Assembly (NCBI GenBank): GCA_949291395.1
Contig: CASEVW010000065.1
Coordinates: 1-45,317, forward strand
Source of the DNA: an uncultured Oscillospiraceae bacterium
Lineage (GTDB): Bacteria > Bacillota > Clostridia > Oscillospirales > Ruminococcaceae
DNA length: 45,317 bases
Direction of reading: 5' to 3'
The translations under genes were made by a program, and so were the position numbers. Numbering within the stretch: position 1 is the stretch's first letter; each line of letters opens with the position of its first letter. Positions 14,611 to 22,165 of this stretch are shown here, one piece after another. The notes under the pieces were generated by a model. That model saw nothing but the letters and a program-made list of their open reading frames with translations, was not told the DNA's origin and made no database searches.

Positions 14611-15564
14611 TTGAAAGAGATCCCTGTTTATCTGTTCCTGGGCTTTTTGGAAAGCGGCAAGACCCGCTTTATCCAGGAGACCATGGAGGACCCCCAGTTC
14701 GATTCCGGCGACAAGACCCTGCTGCTGGTGTGCGAGGAGGGCGAGGACGAATACCAGCCGGACAAGTTCGCCTTTGGCGGCGTGAGCGTGGAAGTCATCG
14801 ACGACAAGGAGCAGCTGACCGCCGCCCACCTGACCGAGCTGGTGAAAAAGACCGGCGCGGGCCGGGTGGTCATCGAGTTCAACGGCATGTGGATGGTGCA
14901 GGACCTGTACGAAGCCCTGCCGGAAAACTGGGTCATCTACCAGACCATCGGCACGGCGGACGCCAACACCTTCCGCATGTATTTTGACAACATGCGCCAG
15001 CTGTTTTTGGACAAGTTTGCCCAGTGCGAGCTGCTGGTGGTGAACCGGGCCGAGGCGCTGCCCAGCCAGGAGGACCGGGAGTTCGTCCACAAGGCGGTGC
15101 GCCAGGCCAGCCGCCGGTGCGACATCGCCTACGAATACGGCGACGGCAGCGTGGAATACGACCAGATCCCGGACGAGCTGCCCTTTGACATCAACGCCGA
15201 CGTGATCGACATCGGGGACGAGGATTTTGGTATCTGGTATCTGGATGCCAGCGAGGACCCGGAGAAGTACGCCGGCAAGACGGTGCGCTTCACCGCCCAG
15301 GTGTGCCAGACCTCCCGGGTGGGGCAGAACCAGTTCGTGCCTGGCCGCTTTGCCATGACCTGCTGCGTGCAGGACATCCAGTTCGTGGGCTTCCCCTGCA
15401 AGTACGACGAGGCCAAAAAGCTGGCCCAGCGCAGCTGGATCAAGATCACCGCCAAGGTGCGGGTGCAGTTCCACCCGCTGTTCGGCGGCAAGGGCCCGGT
15501 GCTTACCGCCCTATCGGTGGAGGCTGCACAGCCCCTGAAGGACGACGTGGTCACCTTTAGCTGA
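14611..15564 (+). CDS. CobW-like GTPase fused to a YcgQ-like C-terminal domain
   Basis: A 317-residue protein started by TTG, chosen because AAGGAGG lies 9 nt upstream. Walker A is GFLESGKTR (11-19), but the CXCC metal motif of true CobW proteins is missing (LLVCEEGEDEY in its place), and the guanine-specificity motif is degenerate (VVNRAE, 143-148). Residues about 195-317 resemble the C-terminal domain of the YcgQ/TIGR03943 family, with FVPGRFAMTCCVQD (242-255) matching its conserved F-V-x-RF-x-x-CC-x-x-D pattern. In other Firmicutes a CobW GTPase, YcgQ and the permease YcgR are separate zinc-starvation genes. Here the two are joined and sit next to the His-rich GTPase. Role in metal trafficking at the membrane is inferred. 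Confidence 0.75.
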   Translation: MKEIPVYLFLGFLESGKTRFIQETMEDPQFDSGDKTLLLVCEEGEDEYQPDKFAFGGVSVEVIDDKEQLTAAHLTELVKKTGAGRVVIEFNGMWMVQDLYEALPENWVIYQTIGTADANTFRMYFDNMRQLFLDKFAQCELLVVNRAEALPSQEDREFVHKAVRQASRRCDIAYEYGDGSVEYDQIPDELPFDINADVIDIGDEDFGIWYLDASEDPEKYAGKTVRFTAQVCQTSRVGQNQFVPGRFAMTCCVQDIQFVGFPCKYDEAKKLAQRSWIKITAKVRVQFHPLFGGKGPVLTALSVEAAQPLKDDVVTFS

Positions 15565-15589
15565 CCGGTAAAAGAAGGACAAAATAGAT

Positions 15590-15631
15590 AAAAGAGCCTG
15601 CATGTTTTGGGGCATGCAGGCTCTTTTATTG
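15590..15631 (+). terminator. Terminator of the CobW operon
   Basis: AAAAGAGCCTGCATG pairs with CATGCAGGCTCTTTT around an 8-nt loop, 26 bp after the stop. Confidence 0.92.
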
Positions 15632-15660
15632 TACAATTAAACGAAAAACACAACAAGCAG

Positions 15661-15690
15661 TTGTCAAAATTCCTGCCTTTTTGATATAAT
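15661..15690 (+). promoter_or_regulatory. Promoter of the diguanylate cyclase gene
   Basis: -35 TTGTCA (15661-15666), 18-bp spacer, perfect -10 TATAAT (15685-15690). Confidence 0.75.
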
Positions 15691-15737
15691 ATTCCCGAAC
15701 AAGCAATCATAGGAACCTATCCCATGATCAGAGTGCG

Positions 15738-15832
15738 CGCTTCGGCGTTCCATCCCTCTGGGGCTGGAACGGGAGGGGCAACTTTGCCGCGCCCGAATGC
15801 AGGGCGGATGCAGGCGGCTGCATGGCCCGCAA
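15738..15832 (+). promoter_or_regulatory. Structured leader RNA of the diguanylate cyclase gene
   Basis: The roughly 160-nt leader is GC-rich and can form several clean helices: CGC-TTCG-GCG with a UUCG tetraloop, GTTCCA with TGGAAC enclosing CCC-TCT-GGG, and a three-way junction closed by CTTTGC/GCAAAG with arms GCCC/GGGC and ATGCAG/CTGCAT. It does not match the c-di-GMP-I or -II riboswitch sequences that I know, and there is no terminator hairpin before the start codon. Confidence 0.4.
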
Positions 15833-15859
15833 AGGCAGTGCGAGAGTAGATGGTGGCAG

Positions 15860-18076
15860 ATGGCTGACGAGCCCTGCGAAAACAAGAAAGGGGCCTGGGG
15901 CGATTTGAAACCACGAAAAGCAAACAAACGAAAGAGCAGGCATTCTTTGGTGCATACCCGGGCGCTGCTGGTCGGGCTGGCGGTGACCGTGCTGCTCACC
16001 ATCTTGCAGGTGGTATGTGTCGCTGCCTGGCGGTATGACGACACCCATCGCCTGGCCCGGGTGTATCAGATCCGGCTGGAGACCCGCATGCGCACCCTCA
16101 AGCAGAAGGCGGAGGTGATGCGCTCGCTGGTGAGCGCTCTGGACGGCCAGGTGACCCAGGCGGCCTTTGAGCCGCTGGCCGTTTCTCTGATGGACGAAGG
16201 CATCCAGAGCATCCAGTGCCTGCCGGATGGCGTGGTCACCTGGTGTTATCCGATCCAGGACAACGAAGTGCTGCTGGGCACCAGCGTATTCACCAACCCG
16301 GAACGGCAGGAAGCGGCGCAGCGGGCCAAAGAAAGCGGACTGACCAATCTGTCCGGTCCCTTTGCGATGATCCAGGGCGGCTATGGCATGATGGTGCGCA
16401 GCCCCATCTGGCTGACGGACGAAGACGGCGGGCGGTCTTTTTGGGGCTTCAGCGCCATTGCGCTGCTGATGCCCCAGGCGCTGGAGCCGCTGCAGCTGGA
16501 CGAGCTGGCCTACGGCGGATTTGACTACAGCCTCACCGCCTCCAACGGCGGGGTGCTGGCCAGCTCCACGGGAGGCCCATTGCCCGCCGAAGACCAGGCC
16601 AGCCTTTTGCACCGGCCGGTGACGGCACAGGTGAGCGCGGTGGACCAGACCTGGCTGCTGCGCATCGCCCCGGCGGCGGGGTGGATCCACTGGCAGTCCG
16701 CTGCCTGGACCTTCCTGCTGGGGCTTTCCGCCAGCGTGGCGGCGGCGGTGCTGATCGCCCGCAGCCGGGAGCGGAAAAAACTGCAGCGCCAGCTGGAACT
16801 GGACGACGCCATCATGCGCCACTCCCTGGAACACAGCGGGCTGGCGGTGTTTTTGTATGACCCGGACACCAAGGTGATCGAATGCCTGAACGACAATTGG
16901 GTGAGCCGCAAACTAGGCCGCCGGATCGAAAACGTGCCCGAAGCCTTTTTGGATACCCTGGTGATGGAAGAATCCCATGAAAAATTTTTGCAGATGTACC
17001 GCCGCATTGGGCAGGGCGCCTGCAGCGCCAGCTGTGTCATCCACACCAACCTGAAAAGCGGCGTGGCCGGCTGGGAGCGGGTAACCCTGACCAGGCTGCA
17101 TTTTGAGCAGCAGGGCCTGGAAGATCAGATCATCGGCTGGGTGGAGGACGTGACCCGGGAAAAAGAGAACGAGATCAAGCTGGAAAACGAGCGCAACTAC
17201 CGCCAGGCGATGATCGAGAAGTCGCTGGTCTGGCTGGAGGCAGACCTGAGCCGGGACCTGCTGCTCACGGTGAACGGCGAAGCCGTGCCGGGCCAAAGCT
17301 ATGATGCCTCTCTGCGGGAGCAGGTGGCCCATCTGGTCTATTCCGAGGACGCGGAGCATGTGTTCAAAAGTTTTTGCAGCCAGCATCTGCGGGGGTTCTA
17401 CTTTAAAAACGGCATCGCCAGTTTGCAGCTGGAATACCGGCGGGACAGCGGCACCGGCTACCAGTGGAGCGCCGGCAGCGTCTACCTGAGCCAGAACGCC
17501 GAAAATGGCACCCTGCGCATGCTGCTGATCGTGCACGACATCGACGACCGGAAGAAAGACGAGATCCGCCTGCGCCACCAGGCCGAGCGGGACCCGCTGA
17601 CCGGCCTGTATAACCGAGCCGCCGCCCAGGCCATGATCGACGAATACTTGGCCCAGCAGCTGGAGGGGGTCCGGTGCGCGTTGCTCATGCTGGATCTGGA
17701 CAACTTCAAGATGGTGAACGATAAATTCGGCCATGCCCAGGGCGACGCCGCCCTGCAGGAGGTGGGCGAAAAGCTGCGCACCCGCCTGCGCAAAAGCGAC
17801 ATCCTGGCCCGCTTGGGCGGCGATGAGTTCATCGTGTTCCTGCCGGACGTGGACAGCGTCCAGGCGGTGGGGGAATTGGCCAGTGAACTGGTGGACCGGC
17901 TGCAGGCCACCTATACCCGGAGCGGGGAGAGCGTTTCCATCAGCGCCTCCATCGGCGTGGCCATGACGCCCGGCTGCGGCACCCGCTTTTCCCAGCTGTA
18001 TCATGCGTCGGACGCAGCCATGTACCAGGTGAAAAACGGCCGGAAAAACGGATATTCTATCCTGGAAAACTACTGA
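15860..18076 (+). CDS. Membrane-bound diguanylate cyclase (GGDEF)
   Basis: A protein of about 738 residues with membrane segment LVGLAVTVLLTILQVVCVAAW, an extracytoplasmic CHASE-like sensor region of about 200 residues, a second membrane segment (AAWTFLLGLSASVAAAVLIA), a PAS-like region starting near LEHSGLAVFLYDP, a second linker region and a C-terminal GGDEF domain. RLGGDEFIVF holds the active site, and RKSD five residues before it is the inhibitory I-site. It makes cyclic di-GMP from two GTP in response to an unknown external signal. The start is uncertain: the frame is open from 15797, no candidate has a good ribosome site, and 15860 (MADEPCENKK) is my choice; a TTG at about 15905 after AAAGGGG is another option. 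Confidence 0.88.
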   Translation: MADEPCENKKGAWGDLKPRKANKRKSRHSLVHTRALLVGLAVTVLLTILQVVCVAAWRYDDTHRLARVYQIRLETRMRTLKQKAEVMRSLVSALDGQVTQAAFEPLAVSLMDEGIQSIQCLPDGVVTWCYPIQDNEVLLGTSVFTNPERQEAAQRAKESGLTNLSGPFAMIQGGYGMMVRSPIWLTDEDGGRSFWGFSAIALLMPQALEPLQLDELAYGGFDYSLTASNGGVLASSTGGPLPAEDQASLLHRPVTAQVSAVDQTWLLRIAPAAGWIHWQSAAWTFLLGLSASVAAAVLIARSRERKKLQRQLELDDAIMRHSLEHSGLAVFLYDPDTKVIECLNDNWVSRKLGRRIENVPEAFLDTLVMEESHEKFLQMYRRIGQGACSASCVIHTNLKSGVAGWERVTLTRLHFEQQGLEDQIIGWVEDVTREKENEIKLENERNYRQAMIEKSLVWLEADLSRDLLLTVNGEAVPGQSYDASLREQVAHLVYSEDAEHVFKSFCSQHLRGFYFKNGIASLQLEYRRDSGTGYQWSAGSVYLSQNAENGTLRMLLIVHDIDDRKKDEIRLRHQAERDPLTGLYNRAAAQAMIDEYLAQQLEGVRCALLMLDLDNFKMVNDKFGHAQGDAALQEVGEKLRTRLRKSDILARLGGDEFIVFLPDVDSVQAVGELASELVDRLQATYTRSGESVSISASIGVAMTPGCGTRFSQLYHASDAAMYQVKNGRKNGYSILENY

Positions 18077-18091
18077 ATCTTGCAAGGGATA

Positions 18092-18121
18092 TTTACAGGC
18101 CCTGGGTCGTTGTGCTATACT
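18092..18121 (+). promoter_or_regulatory. Promoter of the small membrane-anchored protein gene
   Basis: -35 TTTACA (18092-18097), 18-bp spacer, -10 TATACT (18116-18121). Confidence 0.6.
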
Positions 18122-18167
18122 GTTTATTACATAGTAATCCATTTGAACGATAAGGAGTGACCGACCC

Positions 18168-18515
18168 ATGGGGTTTTTCAGACGTCTGCTTTCCATCGGC
18201 TTGGGCGTCGCCGCAGGTGCGGTGGCCTATAAGCTGCTGAGCGATTACAACAAAGACAGCCACATCGAGGGCGAATATGTGGAGCTGCCCACCCAGCCGG
18301 AGCAGGAGCATCCCTCCGCCCACGAGGAGCCGCAGCCGGCCCCCGAAGCACAGCCCCAAAGCTATCCCCAGCGCCCGGACCAGGGCCCCAACGTGAACCC
18401 GGTCAGCCTGGGCGCGGCGGGAAAGCCCCTGGATGAAAACGGCAAGCTGGACCCCACCCGCATCGCCAGCGCCGAGGATTTTGGCGACTGGGACGACCTG
18501 GGCTGCCAGGGCTGA
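18168..18515 (+). CDS. Small membrane-anchored protein, unknown function
   Basis: A 115-residue protein with an N-terminal hydrophobic helix (LLSIGLGVAAGAVAYKLL, about 7-24) and a long Pro/Glu/Gln-rich, probably disordered tail. The C-terminal block DENGKLDPTRIASAEDFGDWDDLGCQG is acidic and looks conserved in style. The helix resembles the glycine-rich anchor of YtxH-like proteins. AAGGAG lies about 11 nt before the ATG. It has its own promoter and terminator. I do not recognise the family. Confidence 0.75.
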   Translation: MGFFRRLLSIGLGVAAGAVAYKLLSDYNKDSHIEGEYVELPTQPEQEHPSAHEEPQPAPEAQPQSYPQRPDQGPNVNPVSLGAAGKPLDENGKLDPTRIASAEDFGDWDDLGCQG

Positions 18516-18533
18516 TGCCGCAAAGCAGAAACT

Positions 18534-18601
18534 GATCCAAACAAAAAAGGGCCCCGTGCCCGCCGAGATCCGGCGGCACGGGGCCCTTTTTTGTTTGGAT
18601 C
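18534..18601. terminator. Long bidirectional terminator
   Basis: A 68-nt nearly perfect inverted repeat: GATCCAAACAAAAAAGGGCC and onward pairs with its complement, giving a stem of about 31 bp with one offset base and A/T runs on both sides. It serves the small protein gene and the converging MFS gene. Confidence 0.92.
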
Positions 18602-18607
18602 AATGCT

Positions 18608-19786
18608 TTACCCCAAAAAGCCCTTGGGCGGGCACACCCGCAAAAGGCGGTGGTACATGGCCGCCATCAGCACCAGCACCGCCAGCAGGAACACCGGGAA
18701 CAGGGCGATGTTGATGTGGTTGGCGATCAGGCCGAACAGGGGCGGCATCAGGCAGGTGCCCACATAGGCGCTGGCCATCTGCACCCCGATCAGCGCTTGG
18801 GACTTATCCGCCCCAAAGGTGGAGGGGGTGGAGTGGATGATGCAGGGGTAGATGGGGGCGCACCCCAGCCCGATGAGCAGCAGCCCCGCCCGGGCGAAGC
18901 CATTGCCGAAGGGCAAAAACAGGCACAGGATGCCCACCAGCACGATGGCCTGGCCCGCCTGGATCAGCTGGGCATCGGAAAAGCGCATGGTCAAAAAGCC
19001 GTTGGCCGCCCGCCCGGCGGTGATGCCCAGGAAAAACAGGCTGGCCCAGGCCGCTGCTGTTTCGGCGGAAAGCCCACGGGACAGGGTCAGGTAGCTGCTG
19101 GCCCACAGGGCGGTGGTCTGTTCCAGGGCGCAGTAGCAGAAAAAGGCGGCCATGACCTCCTTGGCGCCGGGAATGGCCAGGATCTGTTTCAGGCTCAAGG
19201 GAGCGCCGGCATGTTTGCCCTCCCCATTCTGCTGCTTTTCCGGCCCCTTCCACAAGGGCAGGCTGACCAGCAGAAGGAAGGTGAGCAGGATCTGCATAAG
19301 GCCCACGATCCGGTAGCCGGCGGTCCAGCCGTGGCCCCCGGTGAGGGCATAGCCCATGATGGAGGGCCCGATGGAAGCGCCCACGCCCCACATGCAGTGC
19401 AGCCAGCTCATGTGGCGGCTGGCGTAGTGCAGCGCCACATAGTTGTTCAGTGCGGCGTCCACGCAGCCTGCTCCCAGGCCGTAGGGGATGGCCCAAAGGC
19501 AGAGGGGCAGGAAAGAATGGCTGAAAGAAAAGCCCAGCAGGGCGGCGGCGGTGGCGGCCATGCTGATGGCGGTGATGCGCCCCGCGCCCAGCCGGCGCAT
19601 CAGCCGGTCGCATTGCAGGCTGGAAACGATGGTGCCCAACGCAATGATCATGGACAAAATGCCTGCATAGGACACCGGCACCCCCAGCTCCCCATACATG
19701 GTGGGCCAGGCTGCGCCCAGCAGGCCGTCCGGCAGGCCCAGGCTGATAAACGCCAGATAGATAACGCCCAAAAGCAGATGAAACAT
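18608..19786 (-). CDS. MFS transporter
   Basis: A 392-residue, 12-helix major facilitator transporter. The first loop contains CDRLMRRLGAGR between helices 2 and 3, the usual MFS loop signature, and the central loop (LPLWKGPEKQQNGEGKHAG) divides the two halves. The first helix (YLAFISLGLPDGLLGAAWP) and GCVDAALNNYVALHY resemble the FucP/YfkF-like sugar porters, so a carbohydrate or small metabolite is likely, but substrate is unproven. AAGGAGG lies 8 nt before the ATG. The promoter overlaps an 18-bp palindrome, so it is probably repressed by a specific regulator not in the window. Confidence 0.88.
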   Translation of the reverse strand: MFHLLLGVIYLAFISLGLPDGLLGAAWPTMYGELGVPVSYAGILSMIIALGTIVSSLQCDRLMRRLGAGRITAISMAATAAALLGFSFSHSFLPLCLWAIPYGLGAGCVDAALNNYVALHYASRHMSWLHCMWGVGASIGPSIMGYALTGGHGWTAGYRIVGLMQILLTFLLLVSLPLWKGPEKQQNGEGKHAGAPLSLKQILAIPGAKEVMAAFFCYCALEQTTALWASSYLTLSRGLSAETAAAWASLFFLGITAGRAANGFLTMRFSDAQLIQAGQAIVLVGILCLFLPFGNGFARAGLLLIGLGCAPIYPCIIHSTPSTFGADKSQALIGVQMASAYVGTCLMPPLFGLIANHINIALFPVFLLAVLVLMAAMYHRLLRVCPPKGFLG

Positions 19787-19807
19787 GTTCGTTCCTCCTT
19801 ATCGCAA

Positions 19808-19825
19808 GTGTTATGATTATAACAC
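19808..19825 (-). promoter_or_regulatory. Promoter and palindromic operator of the MFS gene
   Basis: GTGTTAT-N4-ATAACAC, perfect 7-bp arms, overlaps the -10 TATAAT of the MFS gene on the minus strand. Outer CGC and GCG extend the symmetry. No clear -35 is present. Confidence 0.55.
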
Positions 19826-19872
19826 AAAGCGTTTATAAAAAGAAAGCGGGGCAGGCAAAGAAACGGGTAAAA

Positions 19873-19913
19873 ACAAAAGAAAGCCCCAGGCGGTTTTCCA
19901 CCGCCTGGGGCTT
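19873..19913 (-). terminator. Terminator of rny
   Basis: Minus strand AAGCCCCAGGCGGT pairs with CCGCCTGGGGCTT around GGAAAA, followed by TCTTTTGTTT, 27 bp after the stop. Confidence 0.9.
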
Positions 19914-19939
19914 GGTTTGTTGAAAAGTGCGTGAGGGAC

Positions 19940-21493
19940 TTACTTGGCGTATTCCACCGCGCGGCTCTCCCGGATCACGTTCACCTTGATCTGGCCGGGA
20001 TAATCCAGCTCTTCCTCGATCTTCTTGGTGATGGAACGGGCCAGCAGGATCAGCTGGTCGTCGCTGATGGCGTCCGGCTTTACCATGATGCGCACCTCGC
20101 GGCCGGCCTGCACCGCAAAGGCGTTTTCCACGCCTTCAAAGCTGCAGCTGATCTCTTCCAGATTCTCCAGACGCTTGATGTAGCTTTCCAGGTTCTCCCG
20201 GCGGGCGCCCGGACGGGCGGCGCTGATGGCGTCGGCGGCCATCACGATGAAGGCCAGCGGGGTCTTGGGCTCCACGTCGCCGTGATGGGCCTCGATGGCA
20301 TGGATGACGGCCGGGTTCTCTTTGTACTTGCGGGCGATCTCCACGCCGATCTGGATGTGGCTGCCCTCGATCTCGTGGTCCAGGGCCTTGCCGATGTCAT
20401 GCAGCAGGCCGGCGCGGCGGGCCTGGGTCACGTTCACGCCCATCTCGCCCGCCAGCAGGCCGGACAGATAGGAAACTTCCAGCGAATGGTTCAGCACGTT
20501 CTGGCCGAAGCTGGTGCGGAATTTCAGGCGGCCCAGCAGCTTGACGATGTCCGGGTGGATGCCGTGGATGCCCACTTCCATCACGGCCCGCTCGCCCTCC
20601 CGCTTCATGGAAAGCTCCAGCTCACGGCGGCACTTCTCCACCGTCTCCTCGATGCGGGCGGGGTGGATGCGGCCGTCGGCGATCAGGCGTTCCAGCGTCA
20701 TGCGGGCCACCTCGCGGCGGGCCTGGTCAAAGCTGGAAAGGGTGATGGCTTCGGGGGTGTCGTCGATGATCAGGTCCACGCCGGTAGCGGTCTCCAGGGC
20801 GCGGATGTTGCGGCCCTCGCGGCCGATGATGCGGCCCTTCATCTCGTCGTTAGGCAGGGGCACCACGCTCACGGTGGCCTCGCTGGAATGGTCGGCGGCG
20901 CAGCGGGCGATGGCCTGGCCGATCAGCTCGCGGGCCATGGTGTCGCACTGGTCCTTCAGGTTGGCCTCGTAGGCGCTGATGCGCATGGCCTTTTCGTGGG
21001 TCAGCTCCTGGTCCAGGCGGTTCAAAAGCAGCTGCTTTGCGTCTTCCTGGGTCAGGGCGGCGATGGTCTCCAGCTTTTCCATCTGGCGCAGCTTCAGCTG
21101 CTCCAGCTCGTCCAGCTTGGCTTCCACAAGCTCGCCCCGGCGGCGCTGTTCCTCTTCCTTTTTCTCCATGGCGGCCACCTTTTTGTCCAGAGTTTCCTCC
21201 TTCTGGTCCAGGCGGCGCTCCTGGCGGCTCAGCTCGCTGCGGCGCTCTTTGATCTCCTTGTCGGCCTCGCTCTTCATGCGCAGGGCCTCGTCCTTGGCTT
21301 CGATAACGGTCTCTTTGCGTTTTTGTTCCGCGGTCTTGATGGCCTCGTTCACGATGCGCATTGCCTCATCTTCGGCACTGCCGATCTTGGCTTCGGCGGT
21401 CTTGCGGCGGTAGCTTTGCCCAAAGAAAAAGCCTCCCACAAGACCCAGCGCGATCGCAACGATTGCCACCAATACAACTGCAATGGCTGGCAA
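19940..21493 (-). CDS. rny: Ribonuclease Y
   Basis: A 517-residue endoribonuclease that starts mRNA decay at the membrane. It has an N-terminal membrane helix ([23 protein letters not shown], 3-25), a long coiled coil (about 30-205), a KH RNA-binding domain ([15 protein letters not shown], 220-234), an HD phosphohydrolase domain with the catalytic His-Asp at 365-366 ([13 protein letters not shown]) and the conserved C-terminal domain ending EYAK. The start is a TTG at 21493, 9 nt after GAGGAG; no ATG is available, and length then fits the family (about 520). Its promoter is divergent from that of thrS and gives a leader of about 270 nt in which I see no known element. Confidence 0.96.
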   Translation of the reverse strand: MPAIAVVLVAIVAIALGLVGGFFFGQSYRRKTAEAKIGSAEDEAMRIVNEAIKTAEQKRKETVIEAKDEALRMKSEADKEIKERRSELSRQERRLDQKEETLDKKVAAMEKKEEEQRRRGELVEAKLDELEQLKLRQMEKLETIAALTQEDAKQLLLNRLDQELTHEKAMRISAYEANLKDQCDTMARELIGQAIARCAADHSSEATVSVVPLPNDEMKGRIIGREGRNIRALETATGVDLIIDDTPEAITLSSFDQARREVARMTLERLIADGRIHPARIEETVEKCRRELELSMKREGERAVMEVGIHGIHPDIVKLLGRLKFRTSFGQNVLNHSLEVSYLSGLLAGEMGVNVTQARRAGLLHDIGKALDHEIEGSHIQIGVEIARKYKENPAVIHAIEAHHGDVEPKTPLAFIVMAADAISAARPGARRENLESYIKRLENLEEISCSFEGVENAFAVQAGREVRIMVKPDAISDDQLILLARSITKKIEEELDYPGQIKVNVIRESRAVEYAK

Positions 21494-21772
21494 TGTTTTC
21501 AACTCCTCAAATAATAAAATGGTATCTGAGATGACCGCCGTGGGGCAGGGAAGCCCAGGTTGCAAAAAGGGAAAAGGGATATCGTTATAGCACACAACAC
21601 GATCAAGCCGCCGCGCATACAAAACACGGCAGAAAAACGGGTGAACTTCTATAATAATATTGGGAAGATGCCGCGGTTTGCGGCCTGTCGAATGAGAACG
21701 GCCGCCTTTTTTGCGCATATTCCACAAAGCAGGGCGGACCCTGCGGCAAATCATCTAATATACTTACCATTT

Positions 21773-21801
21773 ATTTTAATGAAGAGTTCACAAATTGTCA
21801 A
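21773..21801 (-). promoter_or_regulatory. Promoter of rny
   Basis: Minus strand -35 TTGACA (21796-21801), 17-bp spacer, -10 TAAAAT (21773-21778). Its -35 forms an inverted repeat, TTGTCAA-N6-TTGACAA, with the -35 of the divergent thrS promoter. Confidence 0.75.
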
Positions 21802-21807
21802 GAAATA

Positions 21808-21836
21808 TTGACAAACGTTCCGGCAGGGTATAAGAT
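21808..21836 (+). promoter_or_regulatory. Promoter of thrS
   Basis: -35 TTGACA (21808-21813); -10 is TATAAG (15-bp spacer) or TAAGAT (17-bp spacer, 21831-21836). Confidence 0.7.
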
Positions 21837-21842
21837 GAGGGT

Positions 21843-22116
21843 GAACCTATCCCGCAAAAGCGCAGATGCGGACACGAGCGGGCAGGCAGACGCGGATAGA
21901 GAAGGCCGCCTTCCCTTTGCAGGGTTGTGCTGAGAGCGGCCGCGCGCACACTGCCGCCATTTGCTTACCACCGCGGAGCGCGGGGGCGAACCCCCGCCGG
22001 CAAGGGCCCGTTATCGCCCAAACGAGTGGGCACGCATTGGCGTGCAATTCGGGTGGAACCGTGGAGCTACAAGTGCTTCATCCCGTTAGTTTTTTACGGG
22101 GTGGGGCACTTTTTTT
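21843..22116 (+). promoter_or_regulatory. T-box riboswitch of thrS
   Basis: The T-box sequence AATTCGGGTGGAACCGTGG (22046-22064) is followed by an intrinsic terminator in which AGTGC and CATCCCGT pair with ACGGGGTG and GCACT, then a T run (22072-22116). Stem III, GCACGC-ATTG-GCGTGC, lies directly before the T-box. The bulge TGGA would pair with a tRNA ending UCCA. Uncharged tRNA-Thr should stabilise the antiterminator and allow thrS transcription. Stem I appears to be closed by CTATCC/GGATAG (21847-21898), which would be short; I could not fix the specifier codon. Confidence 0.9.
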
Positions 22117-22165
22117 CGTTTCCGCACCCGGCGGAAATCCTAGAGCAAAACGGAGGGAAAAAGAC

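Noticed and set aside
15700-15859. c-di-GMP riboswitch before the diguanylate cyclase
   Set aside because: The leader is structured but lacks the conserved GEMM core sequences and an expression platform, so I describe it only as an unassigned structured leader.
15713-21853. GAACCTATCCC occurs both in the diguanylate cyclase leader (15713) and at the start of the thrS T-box (21843)
   Set aside because: Only 11 bp match and the following sequence differs; no T-box sequence exists at the first site, so this is probably coincidence.
21866-22165. Upstream 100-codon extension of thrS in frame
   Set aside because: It runs through the T-box and terminator, has no ribosome site, and the GGAGG before 22166 gives the normal ThrRS N terminus.
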